A stretch of DNA of 56,278 nt, taken from contig CAOJZU010000010.1 of NCBI GenBank assembly GCA_948466265.1, positions 1 through 56,278 on the forward strand. The letters are read 5' to 3'. The stretch comes from an uncultured Clostridium sp. (lineage in GTDB: Bacteria > Bacillota_A > Clostridia > TANB77 > CAG-508). The position numbers and the translations under genes are program-made. Below, piece by piece: positions 40,280-49,162 of this stretch (positions are counted from its first letter, which is position 1; each line of letters opens with the position of its first letter). Under the pieces are notes generated by a model. It worked only from the letters and a program-made list of their open reading frames with translations. It was not told the DNA's origin and searched no databases.

Positions 40280-41074
40280 ATGGGAGAAGTTATAGTAATA
40301 ACATCTGGAAAAGGAGGAGTAGGAAAAACTACTACTACAGCAAATTTGGGGGCATCACTTGCATTAGAAGGAAAGAAAGTTGCATTAGTTGATACGGATA
40401 TCGGACTCCGAAACTTAGATGTTGTTATGGGATTAGAAAATAGGATAGTATATGATATAGTAGATGTAGTTGAAGAAAGATGTAAATTAAGACAAGCTTT
40501 AATAAAGGACAAGAGATATGAAGAGTTATTTCTTTTACCTGCAGCTCAAACAAGAGATAAAAGTGCAGTAAATGAAGATCAAATGAAAGTCCTTACAAAT
40601 GAATTAAAAGAAAATTTCGATTACATACTAATTGACTGTCCAGCAGGAATAGAGCAAGGGTTTAAAAATGCTGTAGCAGGTGCTGATAGAGCAATTGTAG
40701 TAACAACAGCAGAAATTTCAGCAATAAGAGATGCTGATAGAATAATAGGACTACTAGAGGCTCTAGACCTTAAAAATTCAGAGCTTATTATAAATAGAAT
40801 TAGACCTAATATGGTTAAAAAGGGTGAAATGATGGATGTAGATGACATTGTTGATTTGCTTTCAATTGACTTAACAGGAGTAGTTCCAGATGATGAATAC
40901 ATAATCACTCAAACAAATAAAGGAGAACCTGTAATTTCTAATAAAAAAGCACCTTCAGGAAAAGCATATAGGGAAATTGCAAAAAGAATATTGGGAGAAA
41001 ATATTGAAGTAACAATACCTGGTAAAGAAAGAGGTTTTTTTGCAAAACTAAAAGAGATTTTTAGTAAAAAATAA
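40280..41074 (+). CDS. minD: septum site-determining ATPase MinD
   Basis: 264-residue ParA/MinD-family ATPase. ATG 40280 is chosen over upstream in-frame starts because GGATGGAGG precedes it and the protein then begins at the usual MGEVIVITSGKGGVGKTT deviant Walker A. Further motifs are DTDIGLRNLDVVMGLENR (switch I) and DYILIDCPAGIEQGF (Walker B). The C-terminal amphipathic membrane-targeting helix is GFFAKLKEIFSKK. MinD recruits MinC and is cleared by MinE. CGG occurs only out of phase (ACG GAT, ATC GGA) and is read normally. Confidence 0.96.
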   Translation: MGEVIVITSGKGGVGKTTTTANLGASLALEGKKVALVDTDIGLRNLDVVMGLENRIVYDIVDVVEERCKLRQALIKDKRYEELFLLPAAQTRDKSAVNEDQMKVLTNELKENFDYILIDCPAGIEQGFKNAVAGADRAIVVTTAEISAIRDADRIIGLLEALDLKNSELIINRIRPNMVKKGEMMDVDDIVDLLSIDLTGVVPDDEYIITQTNKGEPVISNKKAPSGKAYREIAKRILGENIEVTIPGKERGFFAKLKEIFSKK

Positions 41075-41096
41075 TTAACAGATAGGTGGAATAAAT

Positions 41097-41613
41097 ATGT
41101 TCGAAAATATTATAAATTTTTTCAAAAATTTAGGTAAAAATCGTAAAAGTGAAGATAATTCAAAAAGTACTGCAAAAGAAAGATTACATCTTGTTTTAAT
41201 GCAAGATAGAGCGAATGTATCCGCCGACTTTTTAGATATAATGAGACAGGAAATAATTGAAGTAATAAAGAAGTATGTAGATGTTGATGAATCAGAGATA
41301 GATGTTAGAATGACAAACAGACAAAACGAAGATGGAACAAACCGGTGCACCTGCACTATATGCAAATATTCCAATAACTAATATTAAAAATGATATACTA
41401 GTAGAGAAGAAAAAAGAGGCTGAACAAGAAGAAATATCTGAAGATGAAGTCATGGAAACATCTGAAGAAGACATGGAAGAAAAAACAGAAAACTATGAAA
41501 CTGATAATAATGAAAATGTAGTAGAATTAGATGAGAATATAGATAATGTAGAAAATATAGAAAATTCAGAAGAAAAAGATGAACCTACCTTAGAAACAAT
41601 TAATCAAAATTAA
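41097..41613 (+). CDS. minE: topological specificity factor MinE with long acidic tail (1 CGGN shift)
   Basis: 171 residues reconstructed. Residues ~22-95 are MinE-like: AKERLHLVLMQDRANVSADFL, then VDESEIDVRMTN. The frame breaks at CGG 41343-41345 (after AAC). Dropping the C gives Gly83 and restores GTNG-APALYANIPITNIK, the normal MinE ending. Ordinary MinE stops near residue 90, but here ~75 residues of Glu/Asp-rich low-complexity sequence follow. If the shift were not used, a short protein lacking the tail and the last MinE strand would result. MinE drives MinD off the membrane to set the division site. Lies between minD and rodA. Confidence 0.88.
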
Positions 41614-41644
41614 ATTTAAATTTGTGACTTAAGAGGGTTTATTA

Positions 41645-42758
41645 ATGAATAGAAAAATGTTAAAAAACATAGAATGGACAATAGCTATTTGTTGCTTTAT
41701 ATTAATTTGTATAGGACTTATTGGACTATTTTCTGCAACAAAAGAAAGTGACAGTGGAGAATTTAAAAGACAAATTTTGTGGATATGTATAAGTATTCCT
41801 GTTATGATTGCTATTGTAATTATAGATTATAATCAAATTGTGAAGATATCACCAGTACTTTATGGACTGGCGATAATTTCGCTTATAGCAGTTTTATTTA
41901 CAGAGCCGATAAGTGGAGCAAGAAGTTGGTTTAAATTGTCTGAAACTACAAGAATACAGCCAAGTGAATTTACAAAGGTGATATTAATCATTTTTTTAGC
42001 TTATCTTCTAGTTAAATTACAAAAGAATGATAAAACAGAAATAAACAAAATATGGAAACTAGGAATAATATTGATTGCTACAGGGGTTCCAATACTTCTT
42101 ATAATAATACAACCTGATTATGGAACAGCGGCGGCATTTATTGTAGGTGTGGCATTTATTTTATTTGCATCAGGAATAGATAAAAAGTATGTAATAGCAG
42201 TATTATTAATTATAGTTATAATGGTGCCACTCTTATATATGTTTGTACTTCCAAATCATGCTAAATCTAGAATTGATGTATTCTTAAACCCAGAATTAGA
42301 CCCAAGGGGTAAAGGATATAACTTAATACAGTCAAAACTTGCAATTGGTTCTGGTAAGCTTTTTCGGTATGGGAATTTTGTCCGGAAATCAAACTCAACT
42401 TCGGATATTTATATCCAAAAACTACTGACTTTATATTTTCAGTAATACGGAGAAGAAATGGGATTTGTTGCAGGATCAGCAGTAATAATTCTTTATGTTG
42501 TTTTGATCACGAAATCTATATATGTTGCAAAGACTGCAAAAGATGATACACGGAGCATATATTGCAATAGGAATTGCAGGAGTATTTACGTTTCATATGC
42601 TAGAAAATATAGGTATGGCAATGGGATTATTGCCAATAACTGGTGTACCACTTCCATTTGTAAGTTATGGAGGTAGTTCGAGCTTAACAAACTTTATTTG
42701 CATAGGTCTTTTATTAAATGTAAGTAGTAGGCGCAAAAAAGCAATATTTTTAGATTAA
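41645..42758 (+). CDS. rodA: peptidoglycan glycosyltransferase RodA (4 CGGN shifts)
   Basis: SEDS-family polymerase of 369 residues that works with PBP2 and MreBCD. About ten membrane helices. Family motifs are GARSWFKL, PSEFTKV and a C-terminal PFVSYGGSS. Shifts at CGG 42365 (after TTT), 42402 (CTT), 42448 (ATA) and 42551 (ACA) give Gly241, 253, 268 and 302. They rebuild [39 protein letters not shown], one of the most conserved SEDS stretches. Between the first two sites lies TCCGGA with CGG out of phase, which is read normally, a built-in control. It starts at ATG 41645, 31 bases after minE. Confidence 0.94.
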
Positions 42759-42803
42759 TTCGAAAGCTAAACTGTACCAAGATATGTAAAAAAAGGAGAA
42801 TAA

Positions 42804-43786
42804 ATGTACTTACATAAATTAAAAATTGGAAATGTAGAACTTGATAATGATATAATACTTGCACCAATGGCTGGAATCACGGATCTAGCTTTTAGGACTA
42901 TATGTAAAGAATATGGAGCAGGGGCAGTTTGTACAGAAATGGTAAGTGCCAAAGCATTAATGTATGGGGATGAAAAAACCAAGTTACTTTTAAATACAAA
43001 AGGTGAAAAAAGACCAATAATAATACAAATTTTTGGAAGCGATATAATAGCCATGAAAAAAGCTGCAAAAATTATAGAACCTTTGGCTGATATTATAGAT
43101 ATAAATATGGGTTGTCCTGCACCAAAAGTTACAAAAAATGGGGACGGAAGTAAGCTTTTATTGAACCCAGAGCTTGCAGTAAATATTGCAAGAGAAGTTG
43201 TAAATGAAGTAAAAAAACCTGTAACTGTAAAATTAAGAAAAGGCTGGGATAGCAGTCATATAGTATATGAAGAACTTTCAAAATGCCTAGAGGAAGTACG
43301 GTGTATCTGCTATAACACTTCATCGGAAGAACTAGAGAGGAATATTTTTCAGGAAATAGTGATTTAGATAGCATAAAAAGATTAAAAGAGATTTTGAAGA
43401 TTCCAGTAATCGGAAATGGAAATATAAAAAATGAAGAAGACGCAGCTAAGATGTTAGAGTATACAGGAGCAGATGGAATAATGGTTGCAAGAGGGGCAAT
43501 TGGTAACCCATTCATTTTTTCAAAGATCATCGATTTTTTGAATTCAGGTAATACAAAGGAAGTTACAAACGAAGAACTTAAAAGTGTTATGATAAGACAT
43601 ATTAATTTAGAAGTAGAAGAAAAAGGAGAATATACAGGAATTAGAGAAATGCGAAAGCATTTAGCATATTATACGAAGGGATTGAAAAACAGTAGTGTTA
43701 TTAGAGAACATATAAACACAATAAATTCTAAAGATGAATTAGTACAGGCAATTACAGAATACTTTAAATTAGAACTGAATATATAA
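42804..43786 (+). CDS. dusB: tRNA-dihydrouridine synthase, DusB-like (2 CGGN shifts)
   Basis: FMN-dependent enzyme reducing uridines in the tRNA D-loop; 326 residues. Motifs: APMAGITDLAFR, the catalytic-cysteine segment INMGCPAPKVTKNGDGS, then after the shifts HG-RTREEYFSG and IGNGNI. Shifts at CGG 43299 (after GTA) and 43324 (after CAT) give Gly166 and Gly174. The second forms the invariant HGRTR phosphate/tRNA motif. CGG at ~42879, 43144 and 43410 is out of phase and causes no shift. Start ATG 42804 after AAAGGAG. Confidence 0.93.
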
Positions 43787-43787
43787 G

Positions 43788-43818
43788 TAGAAAGCAAAGT
43801 ATGCTTTCTATTTTTTTT
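43788..43818 (+). terminator. intrinsic terminator after dus
   Basis: Perfect 9-bp stem TAGAAAGCA (43788-43796) / TGCTTTCTA (43802-43810), 5-base loop, then eight T. Closes the minD-minE-rodA-dus operon. Confidence 0.85.
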
Positions 43819-43831
43819 AAAGAGGGTGTTT

Positions 43832-44449
43832 ATGAATAAAAAGTTGATTTTTGGAATTCTAATTTTTTTACTTATTTTACTAATTGCATTTATTTTTTTG
43901 AAAACTGAATATAAAGGTACATATTTGGGAAATAATATAAATGAAGTAGATATTTTAAATATTAGTTCATATGAAGCAACTGTAGAAATTGAAGTTATTA
44001 GTAATAAAAATCAAAATAAATATATAATGAAACAACAATATATAAAAGAGAATATTTTCAAACAAGAGGTATTAGAGCCAAATGCTCTTAAGGGACTTAC
44101 TATAACATCAGATGGAAACAATGTAAGCATTGAAAATAAAATTCTTGACTTAAAGAATGTATATGAAAATTTAGGTGGGAATATTTCAAACTTAAATTTA
44201 GTAAGTTTTATTAGCAATTACAAAAATGGAGATAAGAATGAAGTATGTGAAACAGAAGATTCTATAATAATGAAAACTGAAATTAAAGATAGTAAGAATA
44301 AATATCAAATGTACCAAAATTTGTACTTAGGTAAAAAGACCAATTTACCTACTAAAATGGAGATTTTGGATATTAACAAAAATGTAACGGTTTACATATT
44401 ATATAGGGAGATAAATGTAAATAGACTAAAAGATTCTGATATAGTCTAA
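43832..44449 (+). CDS. membrane-anchored lipoprotein-carrier-like protein, possibly GerS-related
   Basis: 205 residues from ATG 43832 (AGAGGGTG upstream). One N-terminal hydrophobic helix (IFGILIFLLILLIAFIFL) without a lipobox cysteine precedes an extracellular beta-rich domain. The pattern SSYEATVEIEVISNKNQNKYIMKQQY then LKGLTITSDGNNVSI resembles the LolA-like fold of GerS-related germination proteins, which bind or help secrete cortex-lytic enzymes in some Clostridia. No cysteine anchor is seen, so anchoring would be by the helix. The assignment is by pattern and moderate. Confidence 0.6.
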   Translation: MNKKLIFGILIFLLILLIAFIFLKTEYKGTYLGNNINEVDILNISSYEATVEIEVISNKNQNKYIMKQQYIKENIFKQEVLEPNALKGLTITSDGNNVSIENKILDLKNVYENLGGNISNLNLVSFISNYKNGDKNEVCETEDSIIMKTEIKDSKNKYQMYQNLYLGKKTNLPTKMEILDINKNVTVYILYREINVNRLKDSDIV

Positions 44450-44517
44450 ATGCAAAGTCTTAAAACTAATAATTAAAATATATCTTAAAATACATGTAAT
44501 AATAGGAGTGAATAATA

Positions 44518-44868
44518 ATGGTAATAAAAAGAGGAGATATGTTTTATGCAGATTTAAGTCCAGTAGTAGGGTCAGAACAAGGAGGAGTAAGACCAGTATT
44601 AATAATACAAAATGATACAGGTAATAAGTATAGTCCAACTGTTATTGCTGCTGCAATAACATCGCAAACTGGAAAGACGAAGCTTCCAACTCATATAGAA
44701 ATAGGGTCACAAAATAATGGATTAAAATCAGATTCAGTAGTACTTGCTGAACAGATTAGGACTATAGATAAAAGTAGATTAAAAGAAAGAATAGGACATA
44801 TTGATGATAATAATATAATAAATAAAATAAACAGTGCTTTAGGAGTAAGCTTTGGATTAGAAGAGTAA
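44518..44868 (+). CDS. ndoA: MazF/NdoA-type endoribonuclease toxin without adjacent antitoxin
   Basis: 116 residues, highly typical of the MazF/PemK family: [30 protein letters not shown], and a C-terminal [13 protein letters not shown]. These cleave mRNA at short sequence motifs. ATG 44518 follows AGGAG. In relatives the gene usually follows alr and a short ribbon-helix-helix antitoxin gene. Here the upstream gene is the lipoprotein-like protein 68 bases away, and I find no small antitoxin frame in between. A bidirectional terminator overlaps its stop. Confidence 0.9.
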   Translation: MVIKRGDMFYADLSPVVGSEQGGVRPVLIIQNDTGNKYSPTVIAAAITSQTGKTKLPTHIEIGSQNNGLKSDSVVLAEQIRTIDKSRLKERIGHIDDNNIINKINSALGVSFGLEE

Positions 44869-44902
44869 AAACATGGAAGCTGTAAAAGGCTTCCATGTTT
44901 TT
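44867..44902. terminator. bidirectional intrinsic terminator
   Basis: AAAACATGGAAGC (44868-44880) pairs with GCTTCCATGTTTT (44889-44901), with A- and T-runs on either side, between convergent ndoA and the HD-GYP gene. Confidence 0.85.
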
Positions 44903-44904
44903 AT

Positions 44905-45848
44905 CTATGTTTTTAATGTTTTAATAATATCAATTTCTTTTTTTAGTTTTCTAATTAAATCTTCTTTTAATTCCAAAGCATGTTCATATTCTGATAATAC
45001 TTGTTTGTAATTCTCATAATTTTCACCTTGCTCAAAAAGTAATTTCATATAGTAGTTATAATATTCTTGATCTTTTTCTTTTTTTGCATTTTTAAATTTT
45101 TCATCAAGTTTTTGAACTTTATTTAATCTTTTTATTTGTTCTTTTAAATAATTCATATATTCCATTGTACAAGATATTTCATATTCTGTATCATCTGTTA
45201 CAACTTTAAACAAAATTTTTAAAACTTTACTATTTATTTTTCCAATTTTAGAATAAGAATTAAGCAAATCTAATGCAACAGTTTGACGTGTAGGCTGAGC
45301 ATCTTTAATTAAGAGTCTTAATGTTTCGGAAATATCTACGTGAGTTGTATAATGTCTTTTAGTTACTATAGCATCGAAAACATCAGCAATATGAATTATT
45401 TGAGCGAAATATGGAATATCCTTTTTTGTAATTCCATTTGGATATCCGAGAGCCGTCTAAACATTCATGATGATAAAGGCTACCTTCTGCATAAGGACGA
45501 AGCTTTAAATCTTTCATACAGATATTATAACCGAATGGTTGTATGAGTTTTCATTATATCAAATTCCTCTTCTGTAAGTGCAGTAGGCTTTGATAGTATT
45601 TCAGGAGGAATAAATAGTTTTCCAATATCATGTAAATAGGCAGAAATTGTAGCATGAATTGTAAAGCTTTTGCTTGCATGTAGATATTCGCACATTCTAC
45701 AAGTTAGGTTTGCAACATTCTCACTATGTTTTCTAGTAAATAAGTCTAAGTTTTGAAGCATACTAAGTTGATAGCGCATAGTTTGATCTAAGTTATATGA
45801 TTTTAAAATAGTAGGACTATAAAACTCTATATCTTGCTTTAATAACAT
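44905..45848 (-). CDS. HD-GYP domain phosphodiesterase-like protein (2 CGGN shifts, minus strand)
   Basis: 313 residues on the minus strand from ATG 45848 (AAAGGAG upstream). The HD-GYP domain spans ~35-195: HSENVANLTCRM, AYLHDIGKLFIPPEIL (HD plus GK), then after the shifts HHECLDGSG-YPNGI (the GYP-type signature) and IIHIADVFDAIV. Shifts at minus-strand CGG 45533-45531 (after ATT) and 45448-45446 (after TCT) give Gly106 and Gly134. A coiled-coil C-terminus (~220-313) follows. HD-GYP proteins hydrolyse cyclic di-nucleotides; here YP follows the glycine as usual. An overlapping GACGGC in another phase is read normally. Shows the rule on the other strand. Confidence 0.9.
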
Positions 45849-45976
45849 ATATTTTCTCCTTTGTTTTTACGTATTATAATAATAACATTAAATATTAAAA
45901 AAATCAACTGAAAAATATGTCAAAAATATTGCTCTTGAAGGTAAATTGTGTTAAAATACATTTGTTAAATTGATAT

Positions 45977-46051
45977 TCGGGCGTCGCCAAGTGGTAAGGC
46001 ATCGGACTCTGACTCCGACATGCGTTAGTTCGAATCTAACCGCCCGAGCCA
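45977..46051 (+). tRNA. tRNA-Gln (CTG)
   Basis: Acceptor TCGGGCG pairs with CGCCCGA, then G and encoded CCA. The D arm includes GCCAAGTGGTAAGGC. Anticodon stem TCGGA/TCCGA encloses a 7-base loop CTCTGAC (anticodon CTG). The T arm is GTTAGTTCGAATCTAAC. The U1 start fits tRNA-Gln. Confidence 0.93.
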
Positions 46052-46056
46052 CGTCG

Positions 46057-46084
46057 CAACTAGTCACTTTGACTAGTTGTTTTG
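46057..46084 (+). terminator. intrinsic terminator of tRNA-Gln
   Basis: Perfect 10-bp stem CAACTAGTCA / TGACTAGTTG with a 3-base loop, followed by a T-rich run. Confidence 0.85.
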
Positions 46085-46251
46085 TTATACAAAACAACAT
46101 GAGTCAAAAGACTGTTGCTCCTTGTTTCAGAAAAATCTCGGCGTAGCCTACGATTTTTTCGAGTTTTTATTTCTTTTGAGTCCTGTTTAAAAAATTTTAA
46201 CTTCACTAACAATTTTTTTTGAGCAATACTGTTATTCCTTATTTTGTAAAA
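46085..46251. other. intergenic segment with a second hairpin
   Basis: No gene is seen. A hairpin AAAAATC (46131-46137) / GATTTTT (46152-46158) with an inner GGC/GCC pair is followed by T-rich sequence. Its transcript, if any, is unknown. Confidence 0.4.
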
Positions 46252-46280
46252 TTGACATAAATCTAAAAATATAATATACT
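46252..46280 (+). promoter_or_regulatory. sigma-A promoter for the 46.3 kb small membrane protein
   Basis: TTGACA (46252-46257), exactly 17 bases, TATACT (46275-46280), 30 bases before the ATG. Confidence 0.7.
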
Positions 46281-46310
46281 ATAATTAATTTCTAAATTTG
46301 GAGGAATTCT

Positions 46311-46502
46311 ATGCTAAAGGGTATAATGGAATTTGCATACCTTTTAGGAGTAGATTCATTTTGGGTATTCCTAATTTTAGCACTTCTTTTATTATTAGGA
46401 ATAGTAAAATGCCTATATCCATGGCAACCAAAATGGAAGTCTAAAAAAACAAAGGATAAATCAGGTAATTTAGTTACAATACATTACCAAATAAAAGAAT
46501 AA
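46311..46502 (+). CDS. small single-pass membrane protein
   Basis: 63 residues from ATG 46311 behind TTGGAGG. One hydrophobic helix (~15-36, FWVFLILALLLLLGIVKCLY) is followed by a basic cytoplasmic tail with WQPKWKSKKTKDK. It has its own promoter and terminator, so it is an independent transcript. Not recognised. Confidence 0.65.
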   Translation: MLKGIMEFAYLLGVDSFWVFLILALLLLLGIVKCLYPWQPKWKSKKTKDKSGNLVTIHYQIKE

Positions 46503-46528
46503 GAGGCTGCCTTAGAGTGGCCTCTTTC
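46501..46528 (+). terminator. intrinsic terminator
   Basis: AAGAGG (46501-46506) pairs with CCTCTT (46521-46526), extended inward by further G-C pairs, then TTCT. Overlaps the stop codon of the preceding gene. Confidence 0.65.
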
Positions 46529-46656
46529 TAACAAAATAAATTTACAAAAACTAAATATTATGGTATATTAACAATATAAATCTACAAATATTGCAAACGA
46601 TACTAATTTAACAGTTGCAGATATTACAATAGAGAGAAATTAATAGGAGAGAAAAC

Positions 46657-47028
46657 ATGAAATTAGAAATATTAGATAATAAATTGAAAGTAGTAAAATT
46701 AAAAAAAGATGAGATAGTGCCCAATATAGTATTTAAGCAAAAATTTTATTCTATTACAAAAACAGATGAAGAATTATCAATCGTAATAAATGAAGATATA
46801 GATATTCAAAGTAATATTATAGAATATAATTGGAGAGCAATAAGAATTGTAGGAACTTTAGATTTTTCGCTAATAGGAATATTATCAAAGATAAGTACAA
46901 TACTTGCGCAAGAAGAAATTAGTATATTTGCGATTTCCACATATAACACAGATTATATTTTATTAAAAGAAGATAAATTAGAAATGGCAATAGAAGTTCT
47001 AAAGAAAAATGAATATGAATTTGTATAG
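46657..47028 (+). CDS. ACT-domain protein
   Basis: 123 residues from ATG 46657 after AGGAGAG. The second half is a clear ACT-like ligand-binding unit: WRAIRIVGTLDFSLIGILSKISTILAQEEISIFAISTYNTDYILLKEDKLEMAIEVL. This is the CASTOR/ACT_7 type found as stand-alone proteins in many bacteria. It probably senses an amino acid; ligand unknown. Its 3' end overlaps the start of the ADH remnant by 20 bases. Confidence 0.8.
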   Translation: MKLEILDNKLKVVKLKKDEIVPNIVFKQKFYSITKTDEELSIVINEDIDIQSNIIEYNWRAIRIVGTLDFSLIGILSKISTILAQEEISIFAISTYNTDYILLKEDKLEMAIEVLKKNEYEFV

Positions 47029-47773
47029 AATAAAATTATGCAATGGGACAGCAGTTATATCTAATATGGATACAAATTATAAAAAGAGTATAAAGTCACA
47101 TTTAGTTGTTCCAAATGTTTCTTTTTTAAATCCTGCTATTACATATTCAGTAAGCAAGTATCAAACTGCTTGTGGAAGCTTTGACATTTTATCACATATA
47201 ATGGAGACTTATTTTTCAAGAAACGAAGGACTATACATGCTAGATACAGTAATGGAAGGCTTGATGAAAACGGTAGTAAAATATTCTAAAATTGCATATG
47301 ATGACCCTAAAAACTATGAAGCAAGAGCTAATCTGATGTGGGCTTCGTCTTGGGCAATAAATGGTTTTATTAGAATGGATAGACAACCTAATATATGGTT
47401 ATGTCATTTATTAGAACATCAATTATCTGCATTTTATGATATTACTCATGGATTAGGACTTGCAATTTTAACACCTAAATATTTAAGATATACTTTAAAC
47501 GAAAATACAGTAGATAGATATTATAAATTTGGTGTAAATCTTTGGGGAATAGATAGCACTTTACCAAAGATGGAAATTGCAAAAAAGTCAATAGAATGTT
47601 TAGAGAAATTCGTATACAAAGATTTAGAATTAACAGATAATTTATCTAATTTGAACATTGATAGCACAAATTTTGAAGAAATGGCAAACCGAATATGCAG
47701 TAATGGCCCAGTAGAAGGCTTTATAGATATGTATAAGAAAGATATAATTAAGATTTTTGAAGAATGCTTATAA
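47009..47773 (+). pseudogene. iron-containing alcohol dehydrogenase, 5'-truncated remnant
   Basis: 254 residues corresponding only to the C-terminal part of group III Fe-ADH (BdhA/YqhD-like). It begins at NGTAVISNMDTN, continues with YQTACGSFDILSHIMETYFS (metal-binding Asp and His) and HLLEHQLSAFYDITHGLGLAIL (two further metal-binding His). The ~170-residue N-terminal NAD(P)-binding domain is missing; the ACT gene occupies that place. No ribosome binding site is seen at ATG 47009. The metal site is intact and the frame has stayed open, so decay is recent or the fragment has a use. No CGGN site is involved in the loss. Confidence 0.7.
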
Positions 47774-47888
47774 AAAACATTTAAATTAGGTTGTACAGTT
47801 ATAAATAAACAAATTTTTCCCAACATTTTTTATATATTTTTACACATATTAACTTAAGTGATATAAATTATTTAAGGAGATATGAAAA

Positions 47889-48545
47889 ATGGATTATAGC
47901 TATAGTTTTGAAGGAAATATTCCATATTCAATGTTTAACCAAACTACTAATAATGTGTCAAATTGGATAGAAGAAAATAGAGACAAAGAAGAATGGGCTA
48001 AAGACCCTAATGCATATGAAATGACAAATTTATTCTTATTTGGAGCAAAATACGCTTCTGAAGGTAAAGAAGTAGATATGGATAGCCTTACAAAAATGTG
48101 GAATATACGTTCACAAGATTTTGAAAGATGTAATGTATCAGAAAATAACTTTGTATACAGAATATGCGAAGACTCATATCAATCTGCACAGTCAGGTAAA
48201 GCAATGGTAAATGACGAAAACTCACATCATGCTTTAAGAAAAATGGCAGGTTTAGGACTTTATTTAAAGCAAATGCAAAGAGATAATGGAGAAATATCAT
48301 ATAATAATCCACAAGAATTATTGTATTTATTAGAATGTTCAAGTTCTTTAAAAACATTTCACCCAGAACTATTTGAAGAATATGCATTCGAAGAAAATAT
48401 TAATGCTTTATGCAGATTACAATTAGAAAATGAACTATCTGAAGAAATGGTAAATCAAATAACATCTTTTAAAGAAAGAATATTTAATGGAATAAATAGA
48501 GAAGCACAAAGTACACAAGAAATAGATTATGAAGAAGAAAAATAA
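47889..48545 (+). CDS. hypothetical protein
   Basis: 218 residues from ATG 47889 after AAGGAG. Predicted mostly helical and acidic, no signal or membrane segment, with an acidic tail (EIDYEEEK). Local features include NPQELLYLLECSSSLKTFHPELFEEYAFEENI, suggesting a helical-repeat fold. It lies 16 bases upstream of a GNAT gene, so they may be co-transcribed. Not recognised. Confidence 0.65.
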   Translation: MDYSYSFEGNIPYSMFNQTTNNVSNWIEENRDKEEWAKDPNAYEMTNLFLFGAKYASEGKEVDMDSLTKMWNIRSQDFERCNVSENNFVYRICEDSYQSAQSGKAMVNDENSHHALRKMAGLGLYLKQMQRDNGEISYNNPQELLYLLECSSSLKTFHPELFEEYAFEENINALCRLQLENELSEEMVNQITSFKERIFNGINREAQSTQEIDYEEEK

Positions 48546-48561
48546 AAAGGAATAAATAATC

Positions 48562-49146
48562 ATGAAAGATATGGAATTAAAAGATATAGGAATACACGAA
48601 TTTGAAAAAGAAATATACCCTTATTATTTAGAAATATTTCCGAAAGATGAAAGAAAAACATTAGGACTACTTAAATCTTTATTTAATAATGGATATACAA
48701 AAATAATAGAAATTTTATATAAAAATGAAATAGTAGGCTTTATGATTTCAAATAAAATTAAAGATAAAGGATATGTTTGGCTAGATTATTTTGCAATTTT
48801 GCCACAATATAGGAACAATAAACTAGGTACAAAAGCATTACAATTGTTATTAAAGAAAGAAGATAATGGTGTTTTTATAGAAATTGAGAAAGTTGGGTTA
48901 GGCAAAAATGCAGAAGAAAATGTTTTGCGAGAAAAGAGAAAAAATTTTTATGAAAAAATTGGGTTTCATAAACTAAATGTTGATTTTCTTTTGTTTAATG
49001 TGATATATACACCTTATATATTTTTAAAGTCTAAAGAACCTGAAAATATAATCGTTGATAATATATTTAATGTTTATGAAGGTGTGGTAGGTAAAGAAAG
49101 AATAAAACAAAATTGCAAAATATTAAAAGAAGGAATGATAGATTAG
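48562..49146 (+). CDS. GNAT-family N-acetyltransferase
   Basis: 194 residues. The GNAT core is visible: VGFMISNKIKDKGYVWLDYFAILPQYRNNKLGTKALQLLL, where QYRNNKLGT is the acetyl-CoA pyrophosphate loop (Q/RxxGxG/A type, slightly divergent), and FYEKIGFHKL is the last strand. A ~45-residue C-terminal extension follows. Substrate unknown. Starts ATG 48562 and is 16 bases from the next GNAT gene. Confidence 0.82.
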   Translation: MKDMELKDIGIHEFEKEIYPYYLEIFPKDERKTLGLLKSLFNNGYTKIIEILYKNEIVGFMISNKIKDKGYVWLDYFAILPQYRNNKLGTKALQLLLKKEDNGVFIEIEKVGLGKNAEENVLREKRKNFYEKIGFHKLNVDFLLFNVIYTPYIFLKSKEPENIIVDNIFNVYEGVVGKERIKQNCKILKEGMID

Positions 49147-49162
49147 TAAAAGGAGTAATTAT

